Source of the DNA: Acanthopleura granulata | Lineage: Eukaryota; Mollusca; Polyplacophora; Chitonida; Chitonidae | DNA length: 64,000 bases | NCBI GenBank assembly: GCA_016165875.1 | Contig: JABBOT010000004.1 | Location: 31,401,866 to 31,465,865, forward strand | Direction: 5' to 3' | In this document: piece by piece, positions 52,501-60,312 of the stretch | Numbering within the stretch: position 1 is the stretch's first letter | Layout of the letters: each line of letters starts with the position of its first letter | Notes under the pieces: model-generated | The model's input: only the letters and a program-made list of their open reading frames with translations | Told to the model about the DNA's origin: nothing | The model's database searches: none | Made by a program: the position numbers and the translations under genes

Positions 52501-53283
52501 AGATGCACTGGCTGTGAAGTGGACAAAGTAACAGAATACTGTGAGAGAGTTATTTGTGAGGCATGGGCCTGTACAATGGTAACTGCTGAGCAATCATGGG
52601 CACCCAACACTGGTATTCTATTGATAACGTTATGTACACCCAAAGGCTGAACTTGGCTAGCCTACATGACACTTGGGAAAGTCAATCAGCAATTTGTCAA
52701 AGGTTGATGGTTTACCCCCGGCACTCCAGTTTCCTTCACCCATGAAACTGACAACTGTCGTATAACTGATAAAACATATCACATATAACACTACACTCTT
52801 GAATACTGTGAAGATAAATTGATTAATAGTGTTTTGGTGCCAGTTTTTCACCACATTAACTATATGCATGTACCAGTAATAAGAAAACTAGTAAGAAACG
52901 CTGTGATCTGTCCTTCTGTTAAGGTTTGGTTACAAACTGTACTGTACTGGACAAACCTTTTTAAATATGACAGTCTACACCAGGGTATCTCCATGCCCTT
53001 ACCCCTTGGCACTCAGTAACACATGCAAAAGGTATTCTGAGTCAGCAAGCTAACGCTATAGAAACACACGAGCCGATGATGGGAGCAGTGATACACGCCG
53101 ATCTGTTAGGCCACAACCCGATACTTACGACTCACAGACATATCTAGACGGGTCTGAAATGTAAGAAATACGCCTAAATACTGATCTAATCACATTATCT
53201 CAACATACGTTTACGTCTGCGACCACGATACTTCGATGTCCTTCACCTCTGTATTCCCATCTGCATATCGCTGAAACCGCCAT
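19284..53283 (-). CDS. IPPK: Inositol-pentakisphosphate 2-kinase, 14 coding exons, 500 aa
   Basis: Phosphorylates the 2-position of Ins(1,3,4,5,6)P5 with ATP to make InsP6 (phytate), the last step of the inositol-phosphate pathway; acts in nucleus and cytosol. Exons (transcript order): 53283-53215, 44876-44799, 37799-37704, 37289-37223, 36399-36275, 33874-33779, 33316-33258, 33057-32985, 32653-32544, 31111-30951, 29612-29471, 29141-29045, 26027-25954, 19539-19284. All junctions keep phase; the sum is 1503 nt, close to the human length (491 aa). Family marks in order: GEGH (13-16) nucleotide loop, EIKPKRGF (143-150), KYCLHTSLK (169-177), NN (215-216), LDIEG (335-339), DGPY (364-367), DCSIMI (403-408), and D447, K451, K455 and Y459 in the IDLDPKPF region, which correspond to the metal- and InsP5-binding D, K, R and Y of plant IPK1 (R is K here). 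No frameshift or internal stop. The end of exon 10 is the least certain boundary. Confidence 0.95.
19872..20070 (-). other. Possible unused or cassette exon in IPPK intron 13
   Basis: A - strand frame open over 19822-20112 has coding-like composition (for example EPFSVQNCQDRGPLKSSY and TSSRWTFKFSNEIAKN). It is flanked by a CAG before ATGG (near 20079) and a donor-like GTC/GTAAAG (near 19889). The homology-supported transcript skips it with correct phase, so if real it is alternative or unrelated. Low confidence. Confidence 0.15.
23231..23410 (-). repeat. SINE body, 5'-truncated copy 2
   Basis: On the + strand it shows the TTTATTTATTTATTT tail, then ACTCAAGAATATTTCACTTA, then the core GGGAGAGCCCGGGGAGACCC, CCATCCGTGGGTTGC and a right part ending AAGCCAGCATGAGATG. 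The tRNA-like head is missing. Confidence 0.85.
24851..25175 (+). repeat. Tandem duplication, ~167-bp unit x2
   Basis: Both units begin AACAAACTAYCC and share TGCAATA and AACTCACTCAAGAACAT blocks at the same offsets. The second starts at 25018. Divergence is about a quarter of positions by eye. Confidence 0.6.
25954..26027 (-). CDS. IPPK: IPPK exon 13
   Basis: 74 nt, residues 392-415. Contains FLVSMTVQDCSIMISL, matching human YRVAMTAKDCSIMIAL. The Asp at 403 is the conserved D of this block, which I recall as the catalytic Asp of plant IPK1; the preceding Lys of most homologues is Gln here. Donor AAG/GTAAGA. Confidence 0.95.
26028..29044 (-). other. IPPK intron 12 (3.0 kb)
   Basis: Contains the 111-bp x3 repeat and otherwise AT-rich DNA with no recognisable coding sequence. 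Confidence 0.6.
27261..27593 (+). repeat. Tandem repeat, 111-bp unit x3
   Basis: Units begin at 27261, 27372 and 27483 with ACATGGTGTATATTAAATC and end with a CTACAATGAACT motif; they differ at a few positions only. The period is exactly 37 codons, so one + strand frame stays open across all three (MVYIKSSN at each start). It lies in IPPK intron 12, antisense to the gene. Confidence 0.92.
29045..29141 (-). CDS. IPPK: IPPK exon 12
   Basis: 97 nt, residues 360-391. Contains TWQLDGPYSKDSW, matching human TLQIDGPYDEAFY, and ends MVQK. Acceptor GTTTAG-like (CTAAACAG), donor AAG/GTAAGT. Confidence 0.93.
29471..29612 (-). CDS. IPPK: IPPK exon 11
   Basis: 142 nt, residues 313-358. Contains GLPSGCILDTILRIQ and LDDLDIEGIILIYKRL, matching human GLPKGCLLYKTLQVQ and LDLLDIEGLYPLY. 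Donor CAG/GTAAGC. A later in-frame acceptor (CCCCTCAG) inside the exon would drop 8 codons. Confidence 0.95.
29613..30950 (-). other. IPPK intron 10 (1.3 kb)
   Basis: Contains a perfect 16-bp hairpin at 29667-29701 close to the exon 11 acceptor, and an open + strand frame at 30020-30268 that I consider chance. Confidence 0.5.
29667..29701. repeat. Perfect 16-bp inverted repeat, 3-nt loop
   Basis: ATGACCCTTACATGAA, loop TCT, then its exact reverse complement. It lies 54 to 88 nt upstream of the IPPK exon 11 acceptor on the transcribed strand. Confidence 0.9.
30951..31111 (-). CDS. IPPK: IPPK exon 10, 3' boundary tentative
   Basis: Begins RRCISVFLDLVIQALL, matching the human RAVIRELVHVITRVLL helix, after acceptor GTCTCTTAG. 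The next exon requires a phase-1 end. I chose the donor ACTG/GTACTC because it gives RQGSALNTGEATGLPSG, which aligns with human CQGKNTPERSGLPKG and restores a 43-residue variable loop (44 in human). The donor is weak. A shorter alternative, ending at 31053 with CAT/GTGACA, also keeps phase. The open frame itself runs on to a TGA at 30850. Confidence 0.7.
31112..32543 (-). other. IPPK intron 9 (1.4 kb)
   Basis: AT-rich, with no repeat or ORF that I can name. Confidence 0.5.
32544..32653 (-). CDS. IPPK: IPPK exon 9
   Basis: 110 nt, residues 222-257 plus two bases. Starts NGQEIFGD, the counterpart of human NGELIYGC, and continues FEDLSEHLHDFL. Acceptor ATATTTCAG, donor GAG/GTCAGT. Confidence 0.9.
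32985..33057 (-). CDS. IPPK: IPPK exon 8
   Basis: 73 nt, residues 198-221 after the split Gly197. Contains MKHALYCLLETPRNNFRI; the Asn pair at 215-216 matches the substrate-side NN of plant IPK1. Acceptor CTCCTTTCAG, donor AAG/GTAAGT. Confidence 0.93.
33258..33316 (-). CDS. IPPK: IPPK exon 7
   Basis: 59 nt, residues 178-196 plus two bases. Contains WKQTSKYCPVDLLSG, nearly the same as the human WKQISKYCPLDLYSG. Acceptor TGTTGCAG, donor AGG/GTGAGT. Confidence 0.95.
33779..33874 (-). CDS. IPPK: IPPK exon 6
   Basis: 32 codons, residues 146-177. Opens with PKRGFIP, completing the split EIKPKxGF motif, and closes with VCKYCLHTSLK, matching human VCRYCMHQHLK. Acceptor TTTCTTTCAG, donor AAG/GTAAGG. 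Confidence 0.95.
33875..36274 (-). other. IPPK intron 5 (2.4 kb)
   Basis: AT-rich DNA containing the 28-bp x5 repeat at 35806-35945. No coding sequence recognised. Confidence 0.55.
35806..35945 (+). repeat. Tandem repeat, 28-bp unit x5
   Basis: Five copies of GAGCAGCATTATACAGCTTA followed by GAGACAYT, nearly identical, plus a partial sixth unit beginning GAGCAAATAAG. Third copy has CACCTTA in place of CAGCTTA. Confidence 0.95.
36275..36399 (-). CDS. IPPK: IPPK exon 5
   Basis: 125 nt. Encodes SALALPDLCFVP and ends with PTVSIEIK, the first half of the hallmark EIKPK motif whose lysines bind ATP or substrate in plant IPK1. Acceptor CCCCCCACAG, donor AAG/GTAAAC. Confidence 0.92.
37223..37289 (-). 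CDS. IPPK: IPPK exon 4
   Basis: 67 nt, residues 82-103 plus one base. Encodes VDIAGSHMAEVAK, the counterpart of the human LEFVKQLCLKI stretch. Acceptor TATATTCAG, donor CTG/GTAAGT. Confidence 0.85.
37704..37799 (-). CDS. IPPK: IPPK exon 3
   Basis: 32 codons, residues 50-81, phase 0 at both ends. Contains LHQLQLIADYV, aligned with the helix after the N-terminal nucleotide-binding strands of human IPPK. Donor CCT/GTAAGT. Confidence 0.85.
38219..38425 (-). repeat. SINE body, 5'-truncated copy 3
   Basis: The best-preserved copy. On the + strand: TGATTTATTTAATTGGTG tail, CTCAAGAATATTTCACTTA, GGGAGGAAACTGACAGAGCC, GGGGGAAACCCACGACCATC, CCGCAGGTTGGTTGC, CCCACGTACGACCAGAGAGG, then AGTTGGACCTCAACTCACAG. 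The last part is the border with the tRNA-related head, which is missing. Confidence 0.88.
38430..38561 (+). repeat. Minisatellite, 33-bp unit x4
   Basis: Four almost identical copies of CATATCTATCCTGTGGATAC followed by TGGTATCACAGAC, starting about 5 nt after the SINE copy. The period equals 11 codons (HIYPVDTGITD in one frame), so an ORF runs through by arithmetic. Confidence 0.95.
39330..41033 (+). pseudogene. HARBI1-like transposase, broken
   Basis: In the family this nuclease cuts and moves Harbinger DNA together with its Myb-like partner. Visible blocks in order: NEISAEELQTRYHF (about 39403-39444); NHALTAMLQVRIVLRFYISG and SLQVIANSFGLDKS (39513-39615); ALARRQTKFIWWP (39640-39681); then, about 250 nt later, LIGCIDGTDIRIQV with the first catalytic Asp at 39944-39946 and YHSINVQAVRD before a good donor (GAC/GTAAGA near 40041). 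After an acceptor at 40770 the frame resumes with LFINVVVKW, LGLGDSG (second Asp 40875-40877), FLMTPYLNPTD and ITERTFGQWKERF (Glu 40983-40985), ending at a donor GAG/GTAACA. Stops follow ITWLV, FFEIAIS and GDSG, and the intron phases do not match, so the gene is inactive. Confidence 0.85.
40104..40175 (+). repeat. tRNA-like sequence (SINE head or tRNA relic)
   Basis: GTAGTGTAATGGTCAG resembles a pol III A box and AAGTTCAAATCC a B box at tRNA spacing, followed by a T-rich run. No good cloverleaf could be folded by eye. It sits inside the intron of the broken transposase. Confidence 0.3.
42800..44235 (-). pseudogene. Harbinger Myb/SANT-like partner gene, two exons, one in-frame stop
   Basis: Exon 1 (44235-43848) encodes a short Myb/SANT-like DNA-binding domain: LLIVKLKQERNQSF, VEVEYSN, then CAVRTSKPFHGKWKNIQQ with the usual Trp. 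In the family it binds the transposon ends and helps import the transposase. A TGA follows STQ, then the frame continues for 43 codons (TMQKVISALKDMASFSGH, GFETIVSQ) to a donor CAAG/GTACGT. Exon 2 (42960-42800) joins in phase after a strong pyrimidine-rich acceptor, CATTCTTCAG, and encodes DLLTTCLEGVTQPSDLV on to TAA. Apart from the single TGA everything is intact, in contrast to the transposase. The start codon is uncertain (MCYHR at 44235 or MQQAK or MEILL further in). Confidence 0.7.
44799..44876 (-). CDS. IPPK: IPPK exon 2
   Basis: 26 codons, residues 24-49, starting NKRVYRMIK, which corresponds to the beta-strand RCVVLRFLK of human IPPK. Acceptor TACTTTTTAG and donor CAG/GTAAGG. Intron 1 upstream is 8.3 kb. 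Confidence 0.9.
45298..45451. repeat. Hairpin: 55-bp arms (50/55 matching), 44-nt tRNA-like loop
   Basis: Left arm 45298-45352 begins AGATATGATTTCCTGC and ends ATACTGGCTCGATTG. The right arm 45397-45451 is its near-perfect reverse complement. The loop carries GAGTTCAAATCCC, a good match to the pol III B box (GGTTCRANNCC), preceded by AGGGTGAAGTCAT. It looks like a small fold-back element with a tRNA-derived centre. Confidence 0.85.
46265..46620 (+). repeat. Diverged tandem repeat, ~115-135-bp unit x3
   Basis: Three units, beginning near 46272, 46386 and 46521, share TATTCCAGYCCAACAG (TATTATCCCAATGCAA in the third), a CCTGGAAGC-like block and GATTTCTKG. A further unit is at 47665-47790 (ATGCTATCCCAGCCACG, GCACGGGAAGCTCTGC, CGATTTCTTG), with a partial one at 47818-47870. 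The ORFs on both strands here come from the repeat. Confidence 0.6.
46840..47660 (+). repeat. Diverged array with recurring CCACCAAAAATTAAAAC
   Basis: The words CCAMCAAAAATTAAAAC, AAATGTGAGCCATGACA and TGTCTGTATCTATGCATCC recur about every 130-160 bp (for example at 46912, 46973, 47259, 47407 and 47537). The block ends with GGATGGACAGACAAATGG and GGCGGGCATA, wording common in dispersed mollusc repeats. Confidence 0.55.
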
Positions 53284-53328
53284 GTCTTCCTGAACCAAGA
53301 GCAGACGTCGGGATTTATTTACCTCCAT
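53215..53328 (-). CDS. IPPK: IPPK exon 1, with two possible in-frame starts
   Basis: The ATG at 53283 gives an 8-residue lead before the conserved WEYRGEGHRSIVVA, matching human IPPK, where 10 residues precede the corresponding Trp. A second in-frame ATG at 53328 would add 15 residues beginning MEVNKSRRLL. Both ATGs have G at -3 and G at +4. An in-frame TAA lies 8 codons upstream of the distal ATG (53350-53352). The donor is GAC/GTAAAC, with the exon ending at 53215 in phase 0. The sequence before the distal ATG (TTCAATTGCAG) could also be an acceptor. Confidence 0.85.
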
Positions 53329-53351
53329 TCCTGCAATTGAAGAGTTACTTT

Positions 53352-55469
53352 ATATCGACAGCCAAGCACAAACAGTTCTAGGAGTTTCACGCTAAGGTGT
53401 ACAAAAAGTGTCCACTGCGTATTTGGTAATCAAAATAATTTGAGTGTTTTGTTCATAACTGATAATCTGAATTGCTGCTCATGCAGCTGCAGCAAAGCAA
53501 TCTACTTGTGCATGGAAGATTATCTATAAAGGCAGATACATATGCATTCCAGGGGAGTCGTGGTTTATGGCTGCAATGTTATAAACTCCCAACTCGACCA
53601 AGTGGCGACGTGTGTAACCGACAGCAATACCACAAACTTATTCCGATTTTAATATGGTTATTGAAATACGATCCCTTGCTATTTTAGCCCAGACAACTCT
53701 TGGTACTTTTACCTGGATTCTCTTTATGTAGGCCTGTAGATGTATTTTGGGCACTGGGCCTATCAAGAAAACATTTTAGAACAAACTGTGGGGGTAAGTA
53801 TGGAGTCATCGTATTAAATTGCCCCTTTACAATGACATTATCAAAGGAGAGAATATCTTTGTTTCTGAAACGTTGCAATTTACTTATACTGGTTATAGTT
53901 TGAACGATTATGTTACGGGCCTGTCTGGCTCCTTAATTTGTATTGTGTTTATGTAGGCCCTATCTTAATGTAATTAAACGGGATGACAACATGGCATTTT
54001 ATCGGTAATTCTAGACCAGTGACGCCTATTAAGTTTAAGTTAAAATCATGCATTGCATATTTTGTTTACCTATAGTGCTGCTTAAGCGTGGTGCTAGGTA
54101 GCACGTAAGTGGATGTACTTTTGAAGCATTTACCAATACACGAAAAGTTTGAATGAAAAGATATTTGTAATAGAGTTAAATGACATCAGGCCATATGCCT
54201 ATAGGGCGTACTTCATTGCATGTATGGTGCCGTGTGACCATTTACCAACTGTCACATTGTCGTCGCTAATCCGGTTTTACTCTCTGTGCTGTAATCTTAT
54301 ATATTCATGTAAATCTCGTGTATGGTTTTCATAGCCAACAGGCCTTTATATACAGCCTGCGATTAATATCACATGCAGTCATATTAGTCCCAAATACAGC
54401 TTATAGAGAAAGGATTTAGTTTGCACTTTAACAGTCGCTTTCAGTACGGGATCAGTGCCATTCAAGTGCAAAATATGCAATAGGCCTACAATGATTATAA
54501 ATTTCCTTTCTTAAAATCGAGAAAGAAGACTGAATTACAATAAACAACAACCTCTACAGGAAACAAATAACAAATATATGCATGTGTAGGCGTTTCGGAA
54601 ATGGTAGTCCTAGCTACACGTGTATACACAGATTAGTCGGCTTAAAAAGAGCAGTCAGCAAAAAATTTTCTCTTCCCACATTTCAGATTAATTCACGCAT
54701 GTTTATCAGATGCCATGGTAATTGTACCAATATTTCTGTGTACTGTATGGTATTTGGTGCTCTCTTTCACAAACCGTGAAAGATTAGGCCTAGGTAAGCA
54801 ATCATATGCGTTAAGGAGTGGACAGTTCTGTCGTGCGATTCCTGCATGGATTAAGGATTAGAAATGCCACGAGGTGAGAGGCATAGGCCGTAGACTCGCC
54901 ACTAAAAGGAATCGGCTCGGTGCTCAGATACATGTATTTCCTACTGCATATAGTTCTAACGCGATAATTACGTTGGTATAGTGCTCTAGCCAGATGCACA
55001 CATTTATCGGTCATATCGTTGGCGCGACATGCTGAGGGAATGCTAGAATGGTCACACACTTAGTGGCAGCTCTGGTATGCAGTTGGGCCTATACATAATG
55101 GCTGGTCATATGTGTATATATGTACATAAATATTTTACTGAAAAATATTGAATTATTGAAAAGAAACATCGCTACGCGTGACAGCTCGAATCTTGCTGCA
55201 TGTTTCAGGAATGTTCACGGTCATCCAGATTATAACATCCATCTTGAAGTTGTACAAATGTATGCACATTGATTTATTTCATTTAAAGTATTTACACCAT
55301 ACTTTTCGCGAAAAAGAATTTAATGGGATCAGAACCAGGGTGTTGTGTACAGCCCAAGCTTCATTTTGATCAAGTCAGCTGCCGTGGGCCTATAAATTTA
55401 ACGGACATATCCATATAATGTATCGATCAGTTCACAGCATTAACTATACCCTCAAATCCCAGAGTTAGG
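53352..55469. other. Upstream flank of IPPK, no gene seen
   Basis: Should include the IPPK promoter next to 53.35-53.6 kb, but no TATA box or CpG-rich block stands out. Several frames of 60-80 codons occur on both strands and none resembles a known protein. Confidence 0.4.
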
Positions 55470-55660
55470 GGCCGTCGCTGGCGTATCTGACGGCCAGCTC
55501 TCTGGCTCGTTGAGAGTGTCGCGCCTTTTACCAGTATGTCGCGTGTTCGAATCCAGCTCACGCTGGTGCCGTTGACTCAGGGCCTCAAGTCGGTTTTACT
55601 CGGGAAACATTGGTTTCTTCTCCCAATAAACCTGGCTACAGTCATGTAAACGATCGAGAA
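55470..55660 (+). repeat. tRNA-derived SINE, forward copy with head and core
   Basis: A tRNA-like head with B box GTTCGAATCC (55545-55554) and a weak A box near TGGCTCGTTGAG is followed by CAAGTCGGTTTTACTCGGG and TTGGTTTCTTCTCCCA. The latter resembles the reverse complement of the core in the three - strand copies. It is probably a related family, oriented the other way. Confidence 0.6.
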
Positions 55661-56740
55661 TTTCTATACAGTATATAATTATGGCGACAAACATCAAGTA
55701 ATCAGATATGGTATATGAGTTTCCATGCATCCATTGTATACGTATGTCTTACACATATGGTAAAACAGGGCAAGTCAAGTAGGACGTGTACTTTCGTTCA
55801 CACGTTGGCAGCGCATATACCAAGATATAAGCTAACAATTTTTTCAAGTCCAACGTGACAAGAAACTTTTACCGGACCAACTGTATATGGCTGACGAACT
55901 TGACCAGGCGGCGTTGATCACATATCTTGCGATTATAGCCTATGTGCGTGGAACTTGATGATTCTTTTCATTTGGAATTTGTTTGGTGATTAACCTGACT
56001 ATGAAGCGAGAATTTTTAGATATATGCATATACAACGGACCTTTGACCTCTGACTGACCATGCAGGGACCGCTCGACTGCGATGAGAAATACACCAATGC
56101 CTTACAGCTAAATACGCCATGTAAGCAGAGAGTGAGCCATCGAAAACTGAGATATATACCGCCGGATGTGCTTCTAAAAGGCGGACAGCTGTAAGTATCA
56201 CACTTTATTATATGAATATCAAAGTTATAGTATACTCTATATGGTCACCACACAAGGGCTCATTTAGCAACATGTAGGGCGCTGTGTTTATAATTAAGAT
56301 ATTGAAATAGGCCTACTATAATCTGGGTCTACATGCAGTGCGTGACATCGTGTCAGTTCATGTAGGAACCTTGATCGAATATACACACCGCAAAAGGCAA
56401 TATTTTGGCTAATTACCAATTAATAATCCAGCAAGGCTCACGTGTGTAAGACCCACAATATATTCAGTACCTGTAATTTGAAGACGTGCGCAATATACAT
56501 ACAGTTTAACTGACATACTAAATGTATTAAATTTTATAACCATTTCTCTAATCCTCGTCTTGTCACTTGGATTTACCAGAATTAAATTTAAAGAACTTGG
56601 CACTTTTGTAATACTGTTCATAGTATATGATAATATCCACTTCTGATGTACATATGGTTTTGTCTGTTAAATGCACAGATGTAGGTTTCATGTTATTTTA
56701 TTTTATATTTACTAAACTTAGGGAAGAAATAACGCATCTG
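55661..56740. other. No gene seen
   Basis: AT-rich DNA with only short open frames. Confidence 0.35.
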
Positions 56741-56763
56741 TTATTATTATTATTATTATCATT

Positions 56764-56842
<79 letters not shown>
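56741..56842 (+). repeat. Compound microsatellite (ATT)n-(AT)n-(GT)n
   Basis: About 39 bp of TTA/ATT repeats, then 17 bp of AT, then some 45 bp of GT. A short (ATTC)n run follows at 56920-56945. Confidence 0.97.
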
Positions 56843-56844
<2 letters not shown>

Positions 56845-59496
56845 TGAGTACTTCGTGAGTACAAAATCAGCGCTTTCTTCATACCTACCGCTAAATTCTG
56901 CCAAAGTGGCGTTGAACCCTATTCATTCATTCGTTCATTCATTCCTCATATATACCTGATGTAGACCTACTTACGTTTTCCAGGCTGTGTTTGTGGGCTA
57001 TATGTGCAGAGGAGCAGCGGTACACATCTAGGCTACTGTATATGTCTACTTAAGGGGAGCCAGCCGGTGGGTCCGCACTGGTATGTGCCGGAGTCATGAA
57101 GACCAGAGCATATGGAGATGAAGATGCGATCGCCTGACGTGGGAACACGTATTAAGGCCTACATCTAGATAAAGCGGAGAGAAGATGAACACGAAGTGTC
57201 CTCTGGCGGAACGCGCCGCTAATTTCACTGTTGACAGTACTACAGTTACCCTGCACTAAGTCTTTATACACGTCACGGTGAGGTAGAATAATGAATGGTG
57301 CCGGCAGGTCGTGAATAGAAAGGATTGGCCCAACAGACGTATTTTAAATTAATTTCACATTCCCACGTATATATGTGATGCCCGGTCTGCGTTACTTACC
57401 GGTATATGGGGATGAGACAATAACCCAGGCAACAAAGCAAATCCATGTCTGTCCTTCAGTCCATATACCTGTCACGTCGTTGACTACACATCTCCTGTGC
57501 ATCAGACACTATTGTTATAGTCGGGTATCAAGGGATTTATACTTGCTTTTGCTGTTTAAAAAAATGAGTGCTATCCACAACTATAACGTAAATACGAAGC
57601 CAGTAAGTCATTGATCGAGCACACACGAATGGAAGGCTGTATTAACATCATTTCCAATATATACATAAAATTTCACTAAAGATATTACGTATTCTTCATA
57701 AAAATTACAAAATGTATGAAGTAATAATAATGAACATTCAGGAAAGAAACCGCATGGTAATACTACCGGTGCCCTGTTACTTACCTATCTGTAACGCAAT
57801 ACGATGCCAGTCGGTCATTCGAGAAGTATATGAGTGGAAGTGAAGTCTTACCAGTCTGTTCTCGACTCTATAACTGACCTGTCATGTAACCTTCAGCAAA
57901 GTTAGTCTCTCTGCATGGAGTTTTGCCAGCCTTCCCGATTAATCCCTTTACCCCATGTTCGGCAAGCCCTTTATATACCGGTGCTACATATTAGCATAAA
58001 GATATCTGTATTCAATAATTTAATAATGTTGTTTCAATTAATAGTTACGTATTCACAACAAACTAAAAACTATTAATTTATAGTAACTAGGGTAAACACA
58101 TATTCTATATACAGTATTAATCTACATAAATATTAAGACATATTCCATATGCAACATTACGCTACATATTATTAACAGTATCATCGTTATTAGAGATTAC
58201 ACTTTCTGAAAATAACTGTTATACTGTTACTTCAGTTCACTTCCTAAAATTACATATACAAATCTGATACATATAATCTATAACAGTGGCGTACATGCAT
58301 TGTTGGTCAAGGCTTTCCAGTCAACCCCTCTCTCATTACATGTAGTTATATGTATATAGCCAACACAAACAAAAGCAGGGAAAGTAAACTTTGTGAATGA
58401 ATGAGCAGACGAGCCGTCGAAATCTTCATTAATTTCTTTCTACAAAGAAAAAATGACGAGGAAATAATGTATAATTACTGTGACGTTTTATTTACATCAA
58501 AGAGAAAATGAGAAGAAATAAGCAAGCAGTTAATTAGATGGATGAAAAATTGCTTGGTTCAGGTCTAATCGTATTCGCATATAAAGATATATCTGTTCTA
58601 CTTTCTCTATATAAATATATGTCATGCGTCTTTGATAATTTGAATTCGTTTTCACGAAAACGTGTTTCTGTCTCTCCATGCATATATTTTTATCATATTA
58701 TTTATGAGGTGAATTTAGCACAAAACGTATATTTGTGCAGATGAAGTAAATTGAAATATATACGAGGAATTCAACTCGGGTGGGCTTGGATCAAATGGCC
58801 CAAGAATGTATAATAGCGAAGATCATGCATGCGTGATTTGGAGATAAAAGTTTAAATTGCTCTGGTGCATATGGCAATCTTGAAAGTGTTCAAATATGTT
58901 CGAAGTTTGAAAAAGCTATAGGCCTTTATCATTTTTAATTTTGAAATTCCAAGCTGAATGTTACGATTATAAGATGTACAGCTAAAGGTGAAGTATTACA
59001 ATAAATTTGGTATCGGTGGATACAAGTTTCGCAGCAACCCATGGTTTAAGAAATTAAATGTTATCTGGACAAAGCATGCATTGAATTATTATAAGACTTT
59101 ACATACACAACGTAAAATTTCGTAACAGAAATTGCTTGACATACGACCAAAATTAATACCATTGGATTTATAAACCACCACACCAGATTTCATCGATGAA
59201 CTGCATTTGAGGTAAATTATAATGGACTGCGATATAAAAGAATGGACTTCGTGATTATACAGGATGGATCACTGAGTTAAAACAATATGACAGTTGTGGG
59301 AAAGACGCTGGCGATTATCGTTAAGAACGCCTTTATTTCGGTTGAAAATTTAAGTGGCATTTATACACGAATGTATCCTTGCCACCGGCACTTTACTGGT
59401 CAAGTAGAAACGCAGAAAGATTTTATTCAAACCTAGGGGGTGTTCAGATTGAAGGGAATGACAATGGAAACAATATCATGAGGGTGGGAGGAATTC
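56843..59496. other. No gene seen
   Basis: Slightly GC-richer around 57040-57260, AT-rich from 58 kb on. No recognisable ORF on either strand. Confidence 0.35.
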
Positions 59497-59602
59497 TGTA
59501 GCCGAGTTGTTTATAGCGCGCTACGCAGACTTATGATCCCGGAGCCTGCATGATAACCAATGCGGTCGCTGCGAGTTCAATATATATATATATATATATA
59601 TA
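59497..59602 (+). repeat. SINE tRNA-like head joined to (TA)n
   Basis: GTAGCCGAGTTG, AGCGCGCTACGC, CCCGGAGCC, CCAATGCGGTCGCTG and GCGAGTTCAA correspond to the pol III head of the SINE family (A and B boxes), but the body is absent: the head is followed directly by a 24-bp TA run. Confidence 0.7.
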
Positions 59603-60312
59603 ACAAGGTACATAACTTCAATGCCAAGGAGATAAGCCCGAACTTTGCATAACTGGACACAAAGCACAGAACAATATTCGAATCTCAACCAAATGACCTT
59701 CGTTGGAAAGCTGACACACTAGACTTTACGCTGACATATGAATGGAAAAACAAACAAGCTTTCTCTTGGCTACATGACGCCCGAATTCAGTAAGTTTTTA
59801 GGTTTTTTCTTTAGTCGGACAATTCCGGTAACGGGGAAAAGAACATCAAGCGACTGTTCTTTCAAACATTTTTAAATACTTTGATTCGTTGCGCTCTCCG
59901 GATGATGTTTGGCTTCCTTTGTTCTTCACCCTATGCGTGCAGAGCTGTCAAATTATCTAGCAGCCATGACTCTTTAGCCATCAAGACGATAAAAGCTTCG
60001 CTCTGATTGGTCTCACGCTCTGATTGGCTGGGGTGCGACCAATCAGAGCAAAGCCTTTCGATGTGACCTGATTTTCCTGTTTCCGGATTTGTCCGACTAA
60101 AGAATAGACCTATAAACTCACACGTTTCAGGCTTCATGTGTCCAACAGAAAGCATGTTTGTTTATCAATTCATACACCAGCGTAAAGCCCAGTGTGTCAG
60201 CTTTCGAACGAACGTCGTTTGGTTGAGATTGGAATATTTTTTTGTGTTTTATGTCCAGTTGATGCAAAGTTAGGAGTCATGTCTCAGACATTGAGGTTAT
60301 GTGCCTTGTTAT
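59601..60312. repeat. Long inverted repeat, ~255-bp arms
   Basis: Left arm about 59601-59855 (starts AACAAGGTACATAAC, includes CTGACACACTAGACTTTACG and TTCTTTAGTCGGACAA) is inverted at about 60055-60312 (TTGTCCGACTAAAGAA, CGTAAAGCCCAGTGTGTCAG, GTTATGTGCCTTGTTAT). Arms are about 75-80% alike by eye. The 200-bp centre contains a smaller perfect inverted repeat: GCTCTGATTGGTC at 60000-60012 and its complement at 60037-60049. Possible fold-back or MITE element. Confidence 0.85.

Larger units (their letters stand above)
44877..53214 (-). other. IPPK intron 1 (8.3 kb)
   Basis: Contains the 45.3-kb hairpin, the diverged arrays at 46265-47880, and several kilobases of AT-rich DNA (48-53 kb) in which I find no exon, although frames up to 96 codons occur by chance. 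Confidence 0.55.

Noticed and set aside
56627..56959. ORFs of Val-Cys or His-Thr repeats
   Set aside because: Direct translation of the GT/TA/TTA microsatellite.
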